A stretch of 64,000 bases of DNA. Source: Dactylis glomerata (taxonomy: Eukaryota; Streptophyta; Magnoliopsida; Poales; Poaceae). Position 1 is the first letter of the stretch; every line of letters starts with the position of its first letter. The notes beneath the pieces are model-generated. The model made no database searches. It had not been told where the DNA came from and saw only the letters and a program-made list of their open reading frames with translations. Below are positions 33,366-43,477 of this stretch, in pieces. The DNA is taken from the NCBI GenBank assembly GCA_007115705.1, contig QXEO01000382.1, positions 7,717,318-7,781,317 of the forward strand, written 5' to 3'. Made by a program: the position numbers and the translations under genes.

Positions 33366-33959
33366 TCAAGTAACATCAGAAGGAGCATTAAGATCAACTG
33401 CAGAGGTCTTGTCAATAAGGCATTGTATTTCATCCACATAAGTTTTAGAAGACCCTTTGTGATCACGCTTTGGTTCACTCAAATCAGTAAAAAGATTTTT
33501 GGGACAGATCCAGTCAAAATTATTTTTGAAAGCTTCATACAATCCCAAGAGCTTGCTAGGTATAGGTATTTTGGTTCCTTCATCGTTTGTACTAATAACC
33601 TTTATAGGTGAACCGAGTTTATTAAAATGCTTAAGAACTTTTCTAGCTTCAATAGCAACATCTTTAAATTCTAAGCGCAAAGTTTCCAAGATAAAAGCTT
33701 TCTTTTCAGGATCTTCAATTTCATGAAGCTTAAGGAACATGTGCTGCATAAAAGGATTAAGGCTAGCAAACCTAGCTTCTAACATGTGAACTAAATAAGC
33801 AGAAGCAATTTCATAACTAGGAGCTAGCTCAACCAAAGACTTTTCCTCAACTTTCTTATGCATACTAATGTGATTAAAGAACTCCTCAATGTTATCTTTC
33901 CCAATAATTGAACCACTACCTACTGAGAGGTCCTCCAAAACATATTTAGGGAACAACAT
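33366..33959 (-). CDS. 197-aa protein of unknown function in an LTR element
   Basis: An intact ORF from a true ATG (33959), 198 codons. The protein is soluble, mixed-charge and helical in character, with blocks such as LEDLSVGSGSIIGKDN, EEFFNHISMHKK, FILETLRLEFKDVAIEAR and PKNLFTDLSEPKRDHKGSS. No gag, protease, zinc-finger or membrane feature is visible and I recognise no family. It occupies the place where the sister element at 50344 has gag-protease: leader and 3' region are shared up to the ORF limits. The last residues (D-V-T-stop here, D-I-T-stop there) also match, so the switch falls just inside the ORF end. It could be a captured host gene or an element-specific accessory protein. Confidence 0.75.
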   Translation of the reverse strand: MLFPKYVLEDLSVGSGSIIGKDNIEEFFNHISMHKKVEEKSLVELAPSYEIASAYLVHMLEARFASLNPFMQHMFLKLHEIEDPEKKAFILETLRLEFKDVAIEARKVLKHFNKLGSPIKVISTNDEGTKIPIPSKLLGLYEAFKNNFDWICPKNLFTDLSEPKRDHKGSSKTYVDEIQCLIDKTSAVDLNAPSDVT

Positions 33960-34117
33960 AATGAACTAGAAGTAAAGAAATAACAACTACCAAGGATTCT
34001 AATTTTTTTGGGTTTTTGATATAAAACGATGCAAGTAAAAATAAAGTAAAGCAAAACTTAAAACAAAGTAAAGGATGTGCATCCGAAAAACTCCCCTTGC
34101 AGAGGTCTTCCACTTCT

Positions 34118-34135
34118 TCCCCGGCAACGGCGCCA
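34118..34135 (-). promoter_or_regulatory. Primer binding site
   Basis: TGGCGCCGTTGCCGGGGA on the minus strand, 7 bases from the 5' LTR. This sequence is the usual tRNA-Asp-type PBS of Athila/Tat gypsy elements. Confidence 0.8.
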
Positions 34136-34142
34136 GAAAACT

Positions 34143-35801
34143 TGATGGGGCCAAGTCGATGGTGTATGAAATTAAATGACCGGCCAGTTGGAAAACCCCA
34201 AGAGAAGGTTTTGATGAATATATCAGCAAGTTTTCCCTCAGTTAAGAAACCAAGGTATGTCGATCAGGAGAAGAGCAGACAATACGACTGAAGGTGATGC
34301 GGACTGGCTTAGTGACAGCTTCGGACAATTTATATGTGGCGCCTCGTCCAAGCTTTGCTTTGCGAGCAGCAACGTGGAACCTACACACAACACAACCAAA
34401 TACTTTATTCCCAACTTGCGATGAGGTTGTCAATCTCACCGGTTTGCTTGAAACAAAGGGTATGAGTGTATCGAGTGGAAAGTGATAGTAGTATGCGAGT
34501 AAAGTAAACAGTGCAAGTAAAGTAAACAGGTGATAGCAATATGATGGAAATAGGACCGAGGTCCACAGTTCACTAGTGGTGTCTCTCCATAAGATAAATA
34601 ACACATGCTGGGTAAACAAATTACAGTTGGGCAATTGATAGAATAAAGATAAACGTGATATGTCAAGAAGATCACTATGCGATTTACTCTGGGCATTACA
34701 ACAAAATACATAGACCGCCATCCAACTGCATCTATGACTAATAATCCACTACCGGGGATATCATCCGAACACCCCATGAGTATTAAGTTGCGAACAACCG
34801 ATAATTGCATTAAGCAAAGTGTGTAATGTAAACAAAGCATATGCCCTCGAGCATATGAATGTTGTTTTCTCCCTAGTAGCAACAACACATCTACAACCTT
34901 AGAGGTTTCTGTCAACTCCCCAGATTAAATAGAGGCATGAACCCACTATCGAGAATAAATACCCCCTCTTGGAGTCACTAGCAACTACTTGGCCAAGATA
35001 GCTACTAACAACGGAGAGCATGTAAGATCATAAACAACATAGAGATAACATAAGATATATTTCAGTATAGCAACTCAATCATAACACCAATATTCATCGG
35101 ATCCCAACAAACCAAACATGTAGAATTATATAACGGTGATCTCAATCATGTAGGGCATCTCATGAGATCTAAACATGAAGCACATGGTAGAGAGGACAAC
35201 CATCTAGCTACTGCTATGGACCCATAGTCCAAGGTAGACTACTCACTCATCACTCCGGAGGCAAGCATGGCGATGAAGAAGACCTCCGGTGGCGATTCCC
35301 CTCTCCGGCAGGGTGCCGGGAAGAGCTTCTGGACCCTCCCGATCTTCGGGTCGATGGCGGCGGCGGATCGCGATGTGTTCAGGAAAAGTGATCGGGGTCC
35401 TTAGGTTTTTTCCGTCGGAGGGTCTTTATAGGCGAAGGGGCATCGTCAGAGGTGGCCCGAGGCACCCTCACACATAGGGGGCGCGGCCAGGGCCTGGGCC
35501 GCGCCGCCCTGGTGTGTAGGGCCCTCGTGGCCCCCCTCCGACTCCTCTTCGGATCGCTGGAAGCTTCCGGGGAAAATAAGACTTCAGGAACTTGTTTCAT
35601 CCAATTCCGAGAATATTTCCTGTGTAGCTTTTCTGAAATATAAAAACAGCAGAAAACAGGGAACTGGCACTGTGGCGACTTGTTAGTCGGTTAGTTCCGG
35701 AAAATGCATAAAAGTGCCACGAAGTGTAACGAAACAGTAGGCAAATGGTGTAAAAACAAGCATGGAGCATCAAAAATTATAGATACGTTGGAGACGTATC
35801 A
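34143..35801 (-). repeat. 5' LTR of the 197-aa-ORF element
   Basis: 1,659 bp, ending TGATGGGG/…GACGTATCA on the plus strand. TATAAA (minus) at 35425-35430. Unlike the LTRs at 15386 and 50344, its 3' edge does not contain an embedded PBS. Confidence 0.9.
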
Positions 35802-35806
35802 TCCGT

Positions 35807-36229
35807 TCCCCCGAGGCAAAAGTACTTCCACTTCCAGGACATTGATAAGCCACTAACTACAAGCCCAGATCAAGCTTCCTTGCATAATATGTGTTCTGCA
35901 TCTCTCTGTTGTTGTTGATAGGATGAGAGTAGTATGATAAAATTTGTAGCTTGGATATGAGATATAGCATCCAATTCAATGAAGGGAAAGTTATAGGAAA
36001 CAACAAGCTATAATAATTGCATTGCCAAGAATCTTAGATAATACTCCCTCCGATCGGAAATAAGTGTCGGTGACTTAGTACAAACTTTATATTAAATTAG
36101 TACAAAATTACTGACACTTATTTCCGATCGTCACCGACACTTATTTCCGATCGGAGGGAGTATAATGTACAACCACCACATACTAATATACAATGCACTT
36201 ATGTTGTCTGAACTATACCTGGAGATGTG
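35807..36229 (+). repeat. Copy B of the tandem duplication
   Basis: Matches 15270-15380, 27127-27297 and 28180-28209 in order, ending at CCTGGAGATG. Here the exon-like part reads RQKYFHFQD in one frame without the extra base seen in copy A. It shows the empty sites of the copy-A insertions and itself carries a Stowaway MITE. Confidence 0.8.
36044..36160. mobile_element. Stowaway MITE with duplicated right inverted repeat, 117 bp
   Basis: TA-flanked, CTCCCTCCGATCGG...CCGATCGGAGGGAG. The inner sequence GACACTTATTTCCGATCG occurs twice at the right end. Copy A of the host duplication has only ATAATATAATG at this point, giving the empty site. Confidence 0.9.
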
Positions 36230-37044
36230 AATATAAATTCTCACAAAAATCATGTACCATAAGAAAATCCAGAAACCTAGAAATGGCAACAATATAGGGA
36301 AGTAATGCAGTAACACCTGGGCGAATTCACCATACAGGCAGTCTTGTTTTCAGCCAGCAACTGGATTATAAATGTGTTAGCAAATGCTCCCCACGGCCTC
36401 CTTCTGTAATGTAGCATATGTTCAGTGTCAGTACAAAGGTACTAAAATGAAGTTTAAGTTCCACAAAAGTAGAAAAATAGCAGTACAAAATTCTGCATCA
36501 AATCGTAATGTTTTTATGCATACAAATCATAAGCACAAGTCAGTGATCTATTGAGATGCAAAAACAATCCTCTTCAGGCATTCACAAACAGTAAAGACCA
36601 ATTGTAAATCGTCTTTGTGGTAATTTTACATATCAAAGTGACAAGGAATGTATTTTTTCAGAGGGTGATAAGGAATGTCTTAATCTGAAATTGTTGGTTT
36701 GTTTTATTATGGAGTAGATGAAATCATAGTTATAGGTCTTCCTAACAAACACACTACTCATCCATCATGTTAACCTACATTAGCAAACCATCACAAATGA
36801 GCAGCGAGCTTGAATATAAGATGGCAGTAACAAAATGACTTTAATTGCTATCTGCATGTTTATCTCTTGCTTGTGTGAGTCCATAAATCATGCTCTTATA
36901 TACAAAAAATATATCTATATTACACAACTACAAATGTTTAGACCAGTACATTGGGCAAAAACAAATCGATATTATGCATATAATTTCTTTGCTCACCTGC
37001 ACGTGAGAAGTTTGATCTTACCAGATGTGGGCTGACATACCCAT
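36230..37044. other. Spacer, no gene seen
   Basis: AT-rich non-coding sequence without recognised repeats or genes. Confidence 0.45.
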
Positions 37045-37540
37045 GCACTATGGCTGGGTTGCAGCGCGGTGGCGCCTTGGCACGGCATCAGCTAGGTGGC
37101 TGGGTGTCGGCTGAGCGGCAATGCGACGGCCGGGCTTCGGCAACGTGATGGACGGACGACGGCTGGGCGCCGCCGAAGCGACGGCTGGGCGTTGGCAGCG
37201 GTGGTACCGCGACGGCTAGGTGTCTTCTGGGCAGGGCCAACACGACGGCTGGGCGATTGCAACGCTTCGAGGGAATCCATGCCGAGGAAGATGAAAGCCA
37301 CACAGGTCTAGTCGATGGGTGTAAGGCGTCGCTCATCCTCCAGCATATGCGTGAGCTCCTCGATGCCTTTGCGATCACCGGCATCTCCAGCCCATATATT
37401 TCCGCCACACGGCCGCTGCCGTCGAAGAGGAGGGGAGAGGAAGGGTAGTGGTGATGTTTGGCCCGCTCGCCGTGAAGCGGAGGAAGGTGTTTGGCACCGC
37501 GCGTAACAGAAGGAGAGAAATTAACGGGCATTAACAAGAC
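37045..37540. repeat. GC-rich minisatellite and possible gene fragment
   Basis: About seven imperfect CGACGGCTGGGCG-type units of roughly 35 bp lie between 37045 and 37265. The following 37260-37448 is open on both strands; the plus frame reads LILQHMRELLDAFAITGI. No family is recognised and which strand, if any, codes is unclear. Confidence 0.4.
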
Positions 37541-37764
37541 ACTAATTAGTAGAGCAATTAGCTCGGCATTGATTAGAGGAATTAGACGGATTTTTTAATG
37601 AAAATTAGTAGAGCGTTTTGTTGAGTGGAGCTCAACATTGGAGGGTTATGGATTGTTAATTTAACTGAATAGATGGTGTGGATTAATTGTATCCTAACAT
37701 GTTTGTGCCTTTATAAGTAAGTAGTAGATAAAAGCTACACCAAAAGCCCAATCAAACAGGATCT

Positions 37765-38062
37765 AAGGCTAGCCATAATACTAGTATCATAAGCTATATG
37801 ATGTATTTCATACATATAAAAAGCTGATATGGTGCATCAATTAATGAGACATAATACTAATATCATAATATGATACAGTATTATAGCACGTAAAACTAGA
37901 AAGTGCAATGACAAATACATCATATCCATATATTTGTATTAGGATTCTATAAAACATTAAATACAATAAAACTACAATACTACAAGATAATACTATGCAT
38001 TGTGGTAGTAGTATCATATGCATGATACTAGTCTATGATACTTTCCATCATAACTAGTCTAA
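37765..38062. mobile_element. MITE with imperfect terminal inverted repeats
   Basis: GGCTAGCCATAATACTAGTATCAT at the left pairs loosely with the complement of AGTCTATGATACTTTCCATCATAACTAGTCT at the right. The AT-rich interior is full of TATCATA motifs. Superfamily not assigned and no clear target duplication seen. Confidence 0.5.
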
Positions 38063-38076
38063 ATAGAAAAACACGG

Positions 38077-38556
38077 TTAGGATATCTTTGCCAAGACGAG
38101 ATAGAGGGGGCTGAAGCAAGGGTTGAAGGCCCAGATTTGGACCACGTCGCCAGCGGTGAAGCTACAGCCGGCGATGAAATCCATATACCCGTCTCCCTTG
38201 AGTCTCGTGCCGTAGCCGTTCCACATCTCCAGCTCGATGATCCCGGCTTGGACGTCCGCCACAAGCACGGGAAGCCCGCTGCTCCGGCCGCCGCCGTGTT
38301 TCCTCGGCTCCGTCGCCGCCGTCGCGTGCAGGTTTGCGGCCTGGAGCTGCTTGGAGGTGAGGATCGGGCGCAGGTTGCGCAGCACGCCGCGGGCCGGGAG
38401 GTAAAATTGGCTCTGCCGCACGTCCAGGTCGGTGGGGGTGACGGTCTTCTCGCCGATGAAGTGCGCCGGCAGGTCCACAGGGAGCTCGAGGTGCGGGAGC
38501 AGGTTCTGGCGGAGCCACGACGGCTCAGCTGGGTTGGCTTGATCGGCAGAACACAT
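38077..38556 (-). CDS. Small B3-like domain protein, 159 aa, single exon
   Basis: An intact ORF from ATG (38556). The protein resembles short plant B3-like (DUF313-type) proteins: TDLDVRQSQFYLPA, then LRNLRPILTSKQL, then GLPVLVADVQAGIIELEMW, GYMDFIAGCSF and DVVQIWAF. Such proteins are predicted nuclear DNA binders; the role of this one is unknown. A good TATA box lies about 100 bp upstream of the ATG, leaving room for a 70-80 nt leader, which supports it as a real gene. The 3' side is a MITE only some 15 bp after the stop, which may supply the transcript end. It could be a gene fragment left from a longer B3 protein. Confidence 0.7.
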   Translation of the reverse strand: MCSADQANPAEPSWLRQNLLPHLELPVDLPAHFIGEKTVTPTDLDVRQSQFYLPARGVLRNLRPILTSKQLQAANLHATAATEPRKHGGGRSSGLPVLVADVQAGIIELEMWNGYGTRLKGDGYMDFIAGCSFTAGDVVQIWAFNPCFSPLYLVLAKIS

Positions 38557-38656
38557 GGCGTGTCAGCGACGTCGAACGTTGCTCGAATCAATCAATCAAT
38601 GGGAGTCTAGTCGTGGGTTTGCGATTCGGCTGGCTGCTATTTTCTTCTCTTCCTGA

Positions 38657-38667
38657 GTTTATATAGA
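38657..38667 (-). promoter_or_regulatory. TATA box of the B3-like gene
   Basis: TCTATATAAAC on the minus strand, about 100 bp before the ATG at 38556. It is followed by an AG-rich leader. Confidence 0.6.
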
Positions 38668-38908
38668 CCAATATTGTGCGAGTTGGGGTCGGAGACGTCA
38701 AAACAATGGAGAACGATCGAGAGAGCGAGAAGGACTCAAGCGGCATAAATAAAGTATTGTTTAATGTTTGGAATCAGAGTCGAGTTCCTCTACCTCGCTC
38801 AACTTGTGTATACTCGGAAAAAGTCTATTTCAAACCCTAAATTTATAGTGGTTCAACGAATCAAACCCTCAAGTCAAAATCTCAGTCGTTTGCACCCTAA
38901 ACTATCTA

Positions 38909-39604
38909 TAGCGTGTTTGGCAACTTATGGGGAAAGGGATTGGGAATTTAGAGATGAAGTTAGCTGCGAGACTAAGCATGGGATGTTGATTATGAGTCCC
39001 AAACCCACGTTTGGTACGTGGTGGGAATTAGTAGGGGAATTGATCCGCTCGTGATTTAGGCACCGCCATACTCGTACTCATAGACGTAGAGCTGGCCGAC
39101 GTCCACCGATGCCTGTGGCAGTACACGCCGACCAGCTCTTGTTCTTGTAGCCTGCCAGACTTGCACAGTCCAAACTTGTCCGCGCAATCCATATTGGAGC
39201 TTCTCATTCGATTCCACAACTCCACAAGAAACAGCACAGATCGCATGTATAACAAGCCAATAGAAGTAGCTTGCATCGATTGGTCCAGCTAATTGCCATG
39301 AAGCCTGGCTAGGTGGAGGTGACTCTCAGCAGTACATATCACCGGCTCATCGGCTTACACATCCGAGACGCGACCTACCAGCGGGCCGGCGACACGCTAC
39401 GAACGGGAGTAACGAACACCCAACAGCATACCCTCCAATCTCGTCGAATTACCTGCCTCCCTCAGGGATGGGAGTTGACCCTTTTAATTCCTCTTCCCCA
39501 TCCCACCTCAACTCCCATGCCCACCAGCCAATCAATGGATTTTAAGTCCCACCTCCCCGAAACTCCCATTCCCTAACGCCAAGTCCCTCCAACCAAACAC
39601 GCTG
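38909..39604. mobile_element. PIF/Harbinger-like element inside the MULE inverted repeat, 696 bp
   Basis: The ends share AGCGTGTTTGG/CCAAACACGCT and are flanked by CTA (38906-38908 and 39605-39607). The opposite arm of the host MULE continues uninterrupted at this point, giving an internal empty site. It has short ORFs but no recognised transposase. Confidence 0.65.
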
Positions 39605-39875
39605 CTAATTCCGGTCTAAATTGAACCCCAGCTTTGTTTTTCACACAAATAAAATAAAATCTTGAATTGCTACTCTCACTAACAGCATTGGTCCACCTGT
39701 CATATCTTTCTGCTATCTTTGTCCCCTCTCTTCGAATCTGTTTCCACATCTGCCACCATACGAGCATGTTGCCGACTACCGCGCCGCGCCATGGCCGCTC
39801 CAGCTTCGCCGGAGCTCTAGTGGCCGCCGCAGTTTCGCCTAGAGCAGCTCCAGCGAGCGATCGCTCTGACTGTTC

Positions 39876-40075
39876 ATGGAGTCGCCATCCCGCAAGATGG
39901 AGAACGACGAACAACACGCCGCTAAGCAGAGCAAGTGCCGCTGTCCTGGGACATCATCCGGCGGTTCCTGTTCAAGATCTCGCGGCGGATTTGCACTGCC
40001 CGGGTCCTCGCGTCTCGGTGGCCGAAGGCGAGAGGGACCATCACCTCGGCAACTGTCAGTCCGCACAGGCCCAAA
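39876..40075 (+). pseudogene. F-box-like gene fragment, frameshifted
   Basis: From ATG at 39876 the frame reads MESPSRKMENDEQH; near 39935 a one-base shift is needed to continue as LSWDIIRRFLFKI, then RVLASRWPKA, which has the shape of an F-box helix pair. It is probably a captured piece inside the MULE. The match is short, so alternatives remain. Confidence 0.4.
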
Positions 40076-40157
40076 TCCAGTATAGATGAATCGAAAGTCA
40101 TGGAGCAATTGATGTTTGGTTAGGGCACTGAGACAAGCCTCGATTAAGGGTGCGTCA

Positions 40158-40557
40158 ATTCGGAGGACGAGCACTCTGGAGCACGTTTTTTGAACTTTTT
40201 CGAAATTGATAATTCAAAGTTTCAAAAAAATCTGAAATAAATTTGGGATGTAGATAAGGATGGAATATACATGTGTGCAAAAAATCAACATGAATTATTG
40301 CGTAGTTTAGACTACGTAAAAATGACAAATTTCCAGATCTGAGATGGTGAACAGTAAAAAATCGAAATTCTTCAGATTGCTCAGAATTTGTCTTTTTTGT
40401 GCAGAGCGGAATACAAACTTTTTCGTTTTGATATTTTGCAGTACTGTAGAATACGTTACTATAAACAGCTAGGATTTTTTTCAGAATTTTTTGAAACCTC
40501 AAAATATCAAATTTTGAAAATTTCAAAAACGGGCTCCATAGAGCTCGTCCACCGAAT
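40158..40557. mobile_element. MITE, about 400 bp
   Basis: Inverted ends ATTCGGAGGACGAGCACTCTGGAGC and the complement of GCTCCATAGAGCTCGTCCACCGAAT match at most positions, followed by T-rich/A-rich arms. No target duplication is recognised. Confidence 0.6.
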
Positions 40558-41020
40558 CGATTTTCTGCTCGATTAAGTACTAGTACCACCCCATCCGCAA
40601 GTACATGCAACGATTTATCAACTGATGTTATTTGCGTGTGTAGCAATTCATGTGATTTGTCCAATACTGATGTATATGCGCCGATTAATCAAATGCTGTT
40701 ATCCAGTTTAAAATAGTGAGAGAAGACATTCGGGAGACGGGTAAATGTTGGGCTGCTTGATCGGCTAGATTTGGGAATTAATAAGGGAGAAAAATTAGGG
40801 AAAGAAGATGAATAGGACACCTGGGCCCAACTGTCACTAATAGTAGCATGTAATCCCGGTCGTGATTGCTGGGATCCTGATGTGCCAAACATGTCCAGGG
40901 TTTAATTTAGACTAAGATTAGATAGTTTAGGGTGCAAACGATAAGGATTTCGATTTGAGGGTTTGGTTCGCCGAATCACTATAAATTTAGGGTTTGAAAT
41001 AGACTTTTTTCTCTATACTC

Positions 41021-42315
41021 CTGAAGCCCGGCCTTCTTTGCCTAAGACAAAGCACGTATGATTCTCGTATGACTCCACCATCTGACTGGGATGCTCTGCT
41101 GTGATCGAAGGGATGCGCGCGAGCGTCGTATGAAAGTTTGACAGAAATTATCGTACCCCTGGTACTTAATCTTCTCTACTGATAAAACTGCAATGCCACC
41201 AATACGATGGTACATTGCACGATTTTACAAGAACCACCCTATGGAATTTGGAATTAAACCTGCAGTTCTTAAGCGAAATTGGCATGGTAGTAAAATATGT
41301 ATTTTTTTCATAAGATGAGACAATTAAATATTTATTCTTTCAAACAACTTTGCTCGTTCTATATGGTCAGTCATCCAAGGAGCTTCAGACGTATATACTC
41401 TTACTAGTATTGTTAATATCTTTAAGAATTAGCTACATGGTATAGATATAGGCGAACGCAAGGTTCCTGTTGCCCGGCGCTTGCCCGCGCTTGGACGAGG
41501 ACGATTTCAACTAGAAATTCAGCTTGTTTCAGCTACAGCCTACAAGTATTATCGATCAAAGGGAGTAATATGCTTTCTTATCTCGCTCAATATATCCGTA
41601 TAGGTTACGAAACTGGATTAGCCTGCTATGAGTCCGAAATAGGAGATGCTTTTAACTTAAAAATTCAGACCTTTTATTATGTTTATAAAAAAATTACATT
41701 TATGAAAAATTGGGAAGAGTAGAATACAATGGCACCCTTAGTTCCCAAATTTGGTAAATTTTAAATAAATTATTCAAATTTCAGATGAGGATTTTGACTA
41801 TTTTATTAGTCCTATAAATCATTTTTATTATTTTTGCCAATGGAAACTAAGGGTAATATTTTAGGACGCACAGTAGAAAATGACACGAAGAGATTTTTTC
41901 GTTTGGGTAAGAAATGCGGGACGATTTAACCTTTGCCAAGTGCCCGTTAGGGGTCACTCGACAAAGATTGACCAACTTCACGACATCGTCAGGTCTAAAC
42001 GAGGGGGACAAGTGCCATTTTCTGAGTGTTTCTTTTATGTTTTTTTAAGGTTTTTAGCTCTCTTTTATGGTACCTTTGTATAATTCATACTACTCATCCG
42101 AGAGGGACTAGTATGAAAGAACCAACGGCCCATCATTAAGCCATAATTGCTAGGATAGGTTCGCCCGAAAAAAGCAACGCCGTCGCCATCTCCAGACAAC
42201 CCCGCCACCTCTAGAGCGCCCGCTGCCCCCGCAATCCTCGAACAGGACGGACGCAACAGCCACTAGGAGTTGAGTTGATGACAAAGTCGGGGACGGACGA
42301 AGGAACTGCCTCGGC
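41021..42315. other. Spacer, no gene seen
   Basis: AT-rich non-coding sequence with one short ORF (41880-42083) lacking any domain. Near 42170-42300 composition becomes GC-rich. Confidence 0.45.
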
Positions 42316-42810
42316 AGTAGAGTAAAATGCATGTATGGCCCATAAACTTGCTGGCCAGGTCCAGAACAGCCCCTGAACTCAGAAAATGCTCCAACTCGGT
42401 ACCTGATTTCGTTCGGCATGCTCACATACGATCAGAAGTACGTTTACCTCTGTATTTTGCTGACGTAGCAAAGTTTTGGGCCCACAACGTCGTTCTCCAC
42501 TGTGTAAATCCCTAAATCGACATGGTCCTCTGTATCCCATCTTCAGAACCAAATCGTGGCAGAGCCACTCCCCACCGGCGATGCGGCAACCGAAGGCACC
42601 TCCTGGGGATCATGGGAGGGCAAGCGGCGGCGATTCTCGCCGGCCTCCTCTGGTACTCAGCGTTCTCCTCTCTTCCTTATGTCCGGCGATGGTGGGAGCT
42701 CAGGGAAGCGGCAGTCAACGCCGCTGATGGTGAGCGGCGATTCGGCATGCTACCGACGTCGATTTCGGTTGGTGTTGTGCGGCGTGTCGGCAGGTAACCG
42801 TTGACTATCT
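42316..42810. mobile_element. Possible left end of the transposase-bearing MULE
   Basis: GAGTAAAATGCATGTATGGCCCATAAACTTG resembles the start of a class of grass MULE terminal repeats. It lies downstream of the transposase gene. The partner end was not found (the 5' side of the gene is truncated), so the assignment is tentative. GC-rich ORFs at 42480-42800 have no recognised domain. Confidence 0.3.
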
Positions 42811-43477
42811 TCCTCATGCCCGGCGATGACCGGCATGCACTCTTCTCTTCTATTCATCAAGCTCTGAATTTTTTGCAGCCTCAAACTCTGAATTTTCGTT
42901 TTATTTCCTTCAGCCGGCTGATGGTGGGTGTGACTACGAAGTTGTACAAAGTACAGGACAATTGGATGCTAGCAAGTATGTCTCCTAAAACACTGAAGTG
43001 CAGGGACATTTGGTGGAAATTGTCTTGCTGGACAAAGCTGTAGTGCTTGGTAGCAGTGATTGTAATAGGATGTTTGTGTAATTGTAAATATTCTCCAAAA
43101 CGTGTCTGGCTGTCTGCCTACGTTTCTCTAGAATTTGTTGTGTCATGTGTTTGCCTAGATTTCAATACATATGATATTATTGAGCAATTCTTTTCACATG
43201 ATTGTCATATTCTTGCACATAACTGTCATATTGTGCCCAGATTTACAAAATGAGCAAATATCAAAACAATTTATGTCCAGAATAGATTGTGACAGAACAA
43301 AAGAACCATATACATTCCAGAGAAGTAATCTGAAGTGAGTTTTCATAACAGAACATAAGAAAGTAGAATAATATTGCACAACCATAATATTCTAGAACAA
43401 AATATCACAAGAGGAACCAGTTGTTCACATGATAATATTAAACAAAAGTTCGGAAGAGGATGCATCCAAGAACATAC

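Larger units (their letters stand above)
28743..35801 (-). mobile_element. Non-autonomous LTR element (gypsy family 1) with 197-aa ORF cassette
   Basis: LTRs at 28743-30430 and 34143-35801 with TSD TCCGT (28738-28742 and 35802-35806); orientation minus. PBS at 34118-34135. The internal 3.7 kb carries one ORF (33366-33959) and a long non-coding 3' region homologous to that of the element at 50344. There is no gag, protease or polymerase. It inserted into copy B of the host duplication. Confidence 0.9.
38816..41011. mobile_element. MULE with long inverted repeats, carrying an F-box-like fragment and nested MITEs
   Basis: The outer ends pair over about 95 bp: GAAAAAGTCTATTTCAAACC at the left and its complement at the right, then CACTATAAATTTAGGG-type blocks. 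The flanks TGTATACTC (38807-38815) and TCTATACTC (41012-41020) match at 8 of 9 positions, consistent with a Mutator duplication that has mutated. A Harbinger-like element interrupts the left repeat. There is no transposase. Excluding insertions the element is about 1.1-1.5 kb. Confidence 0.75.
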
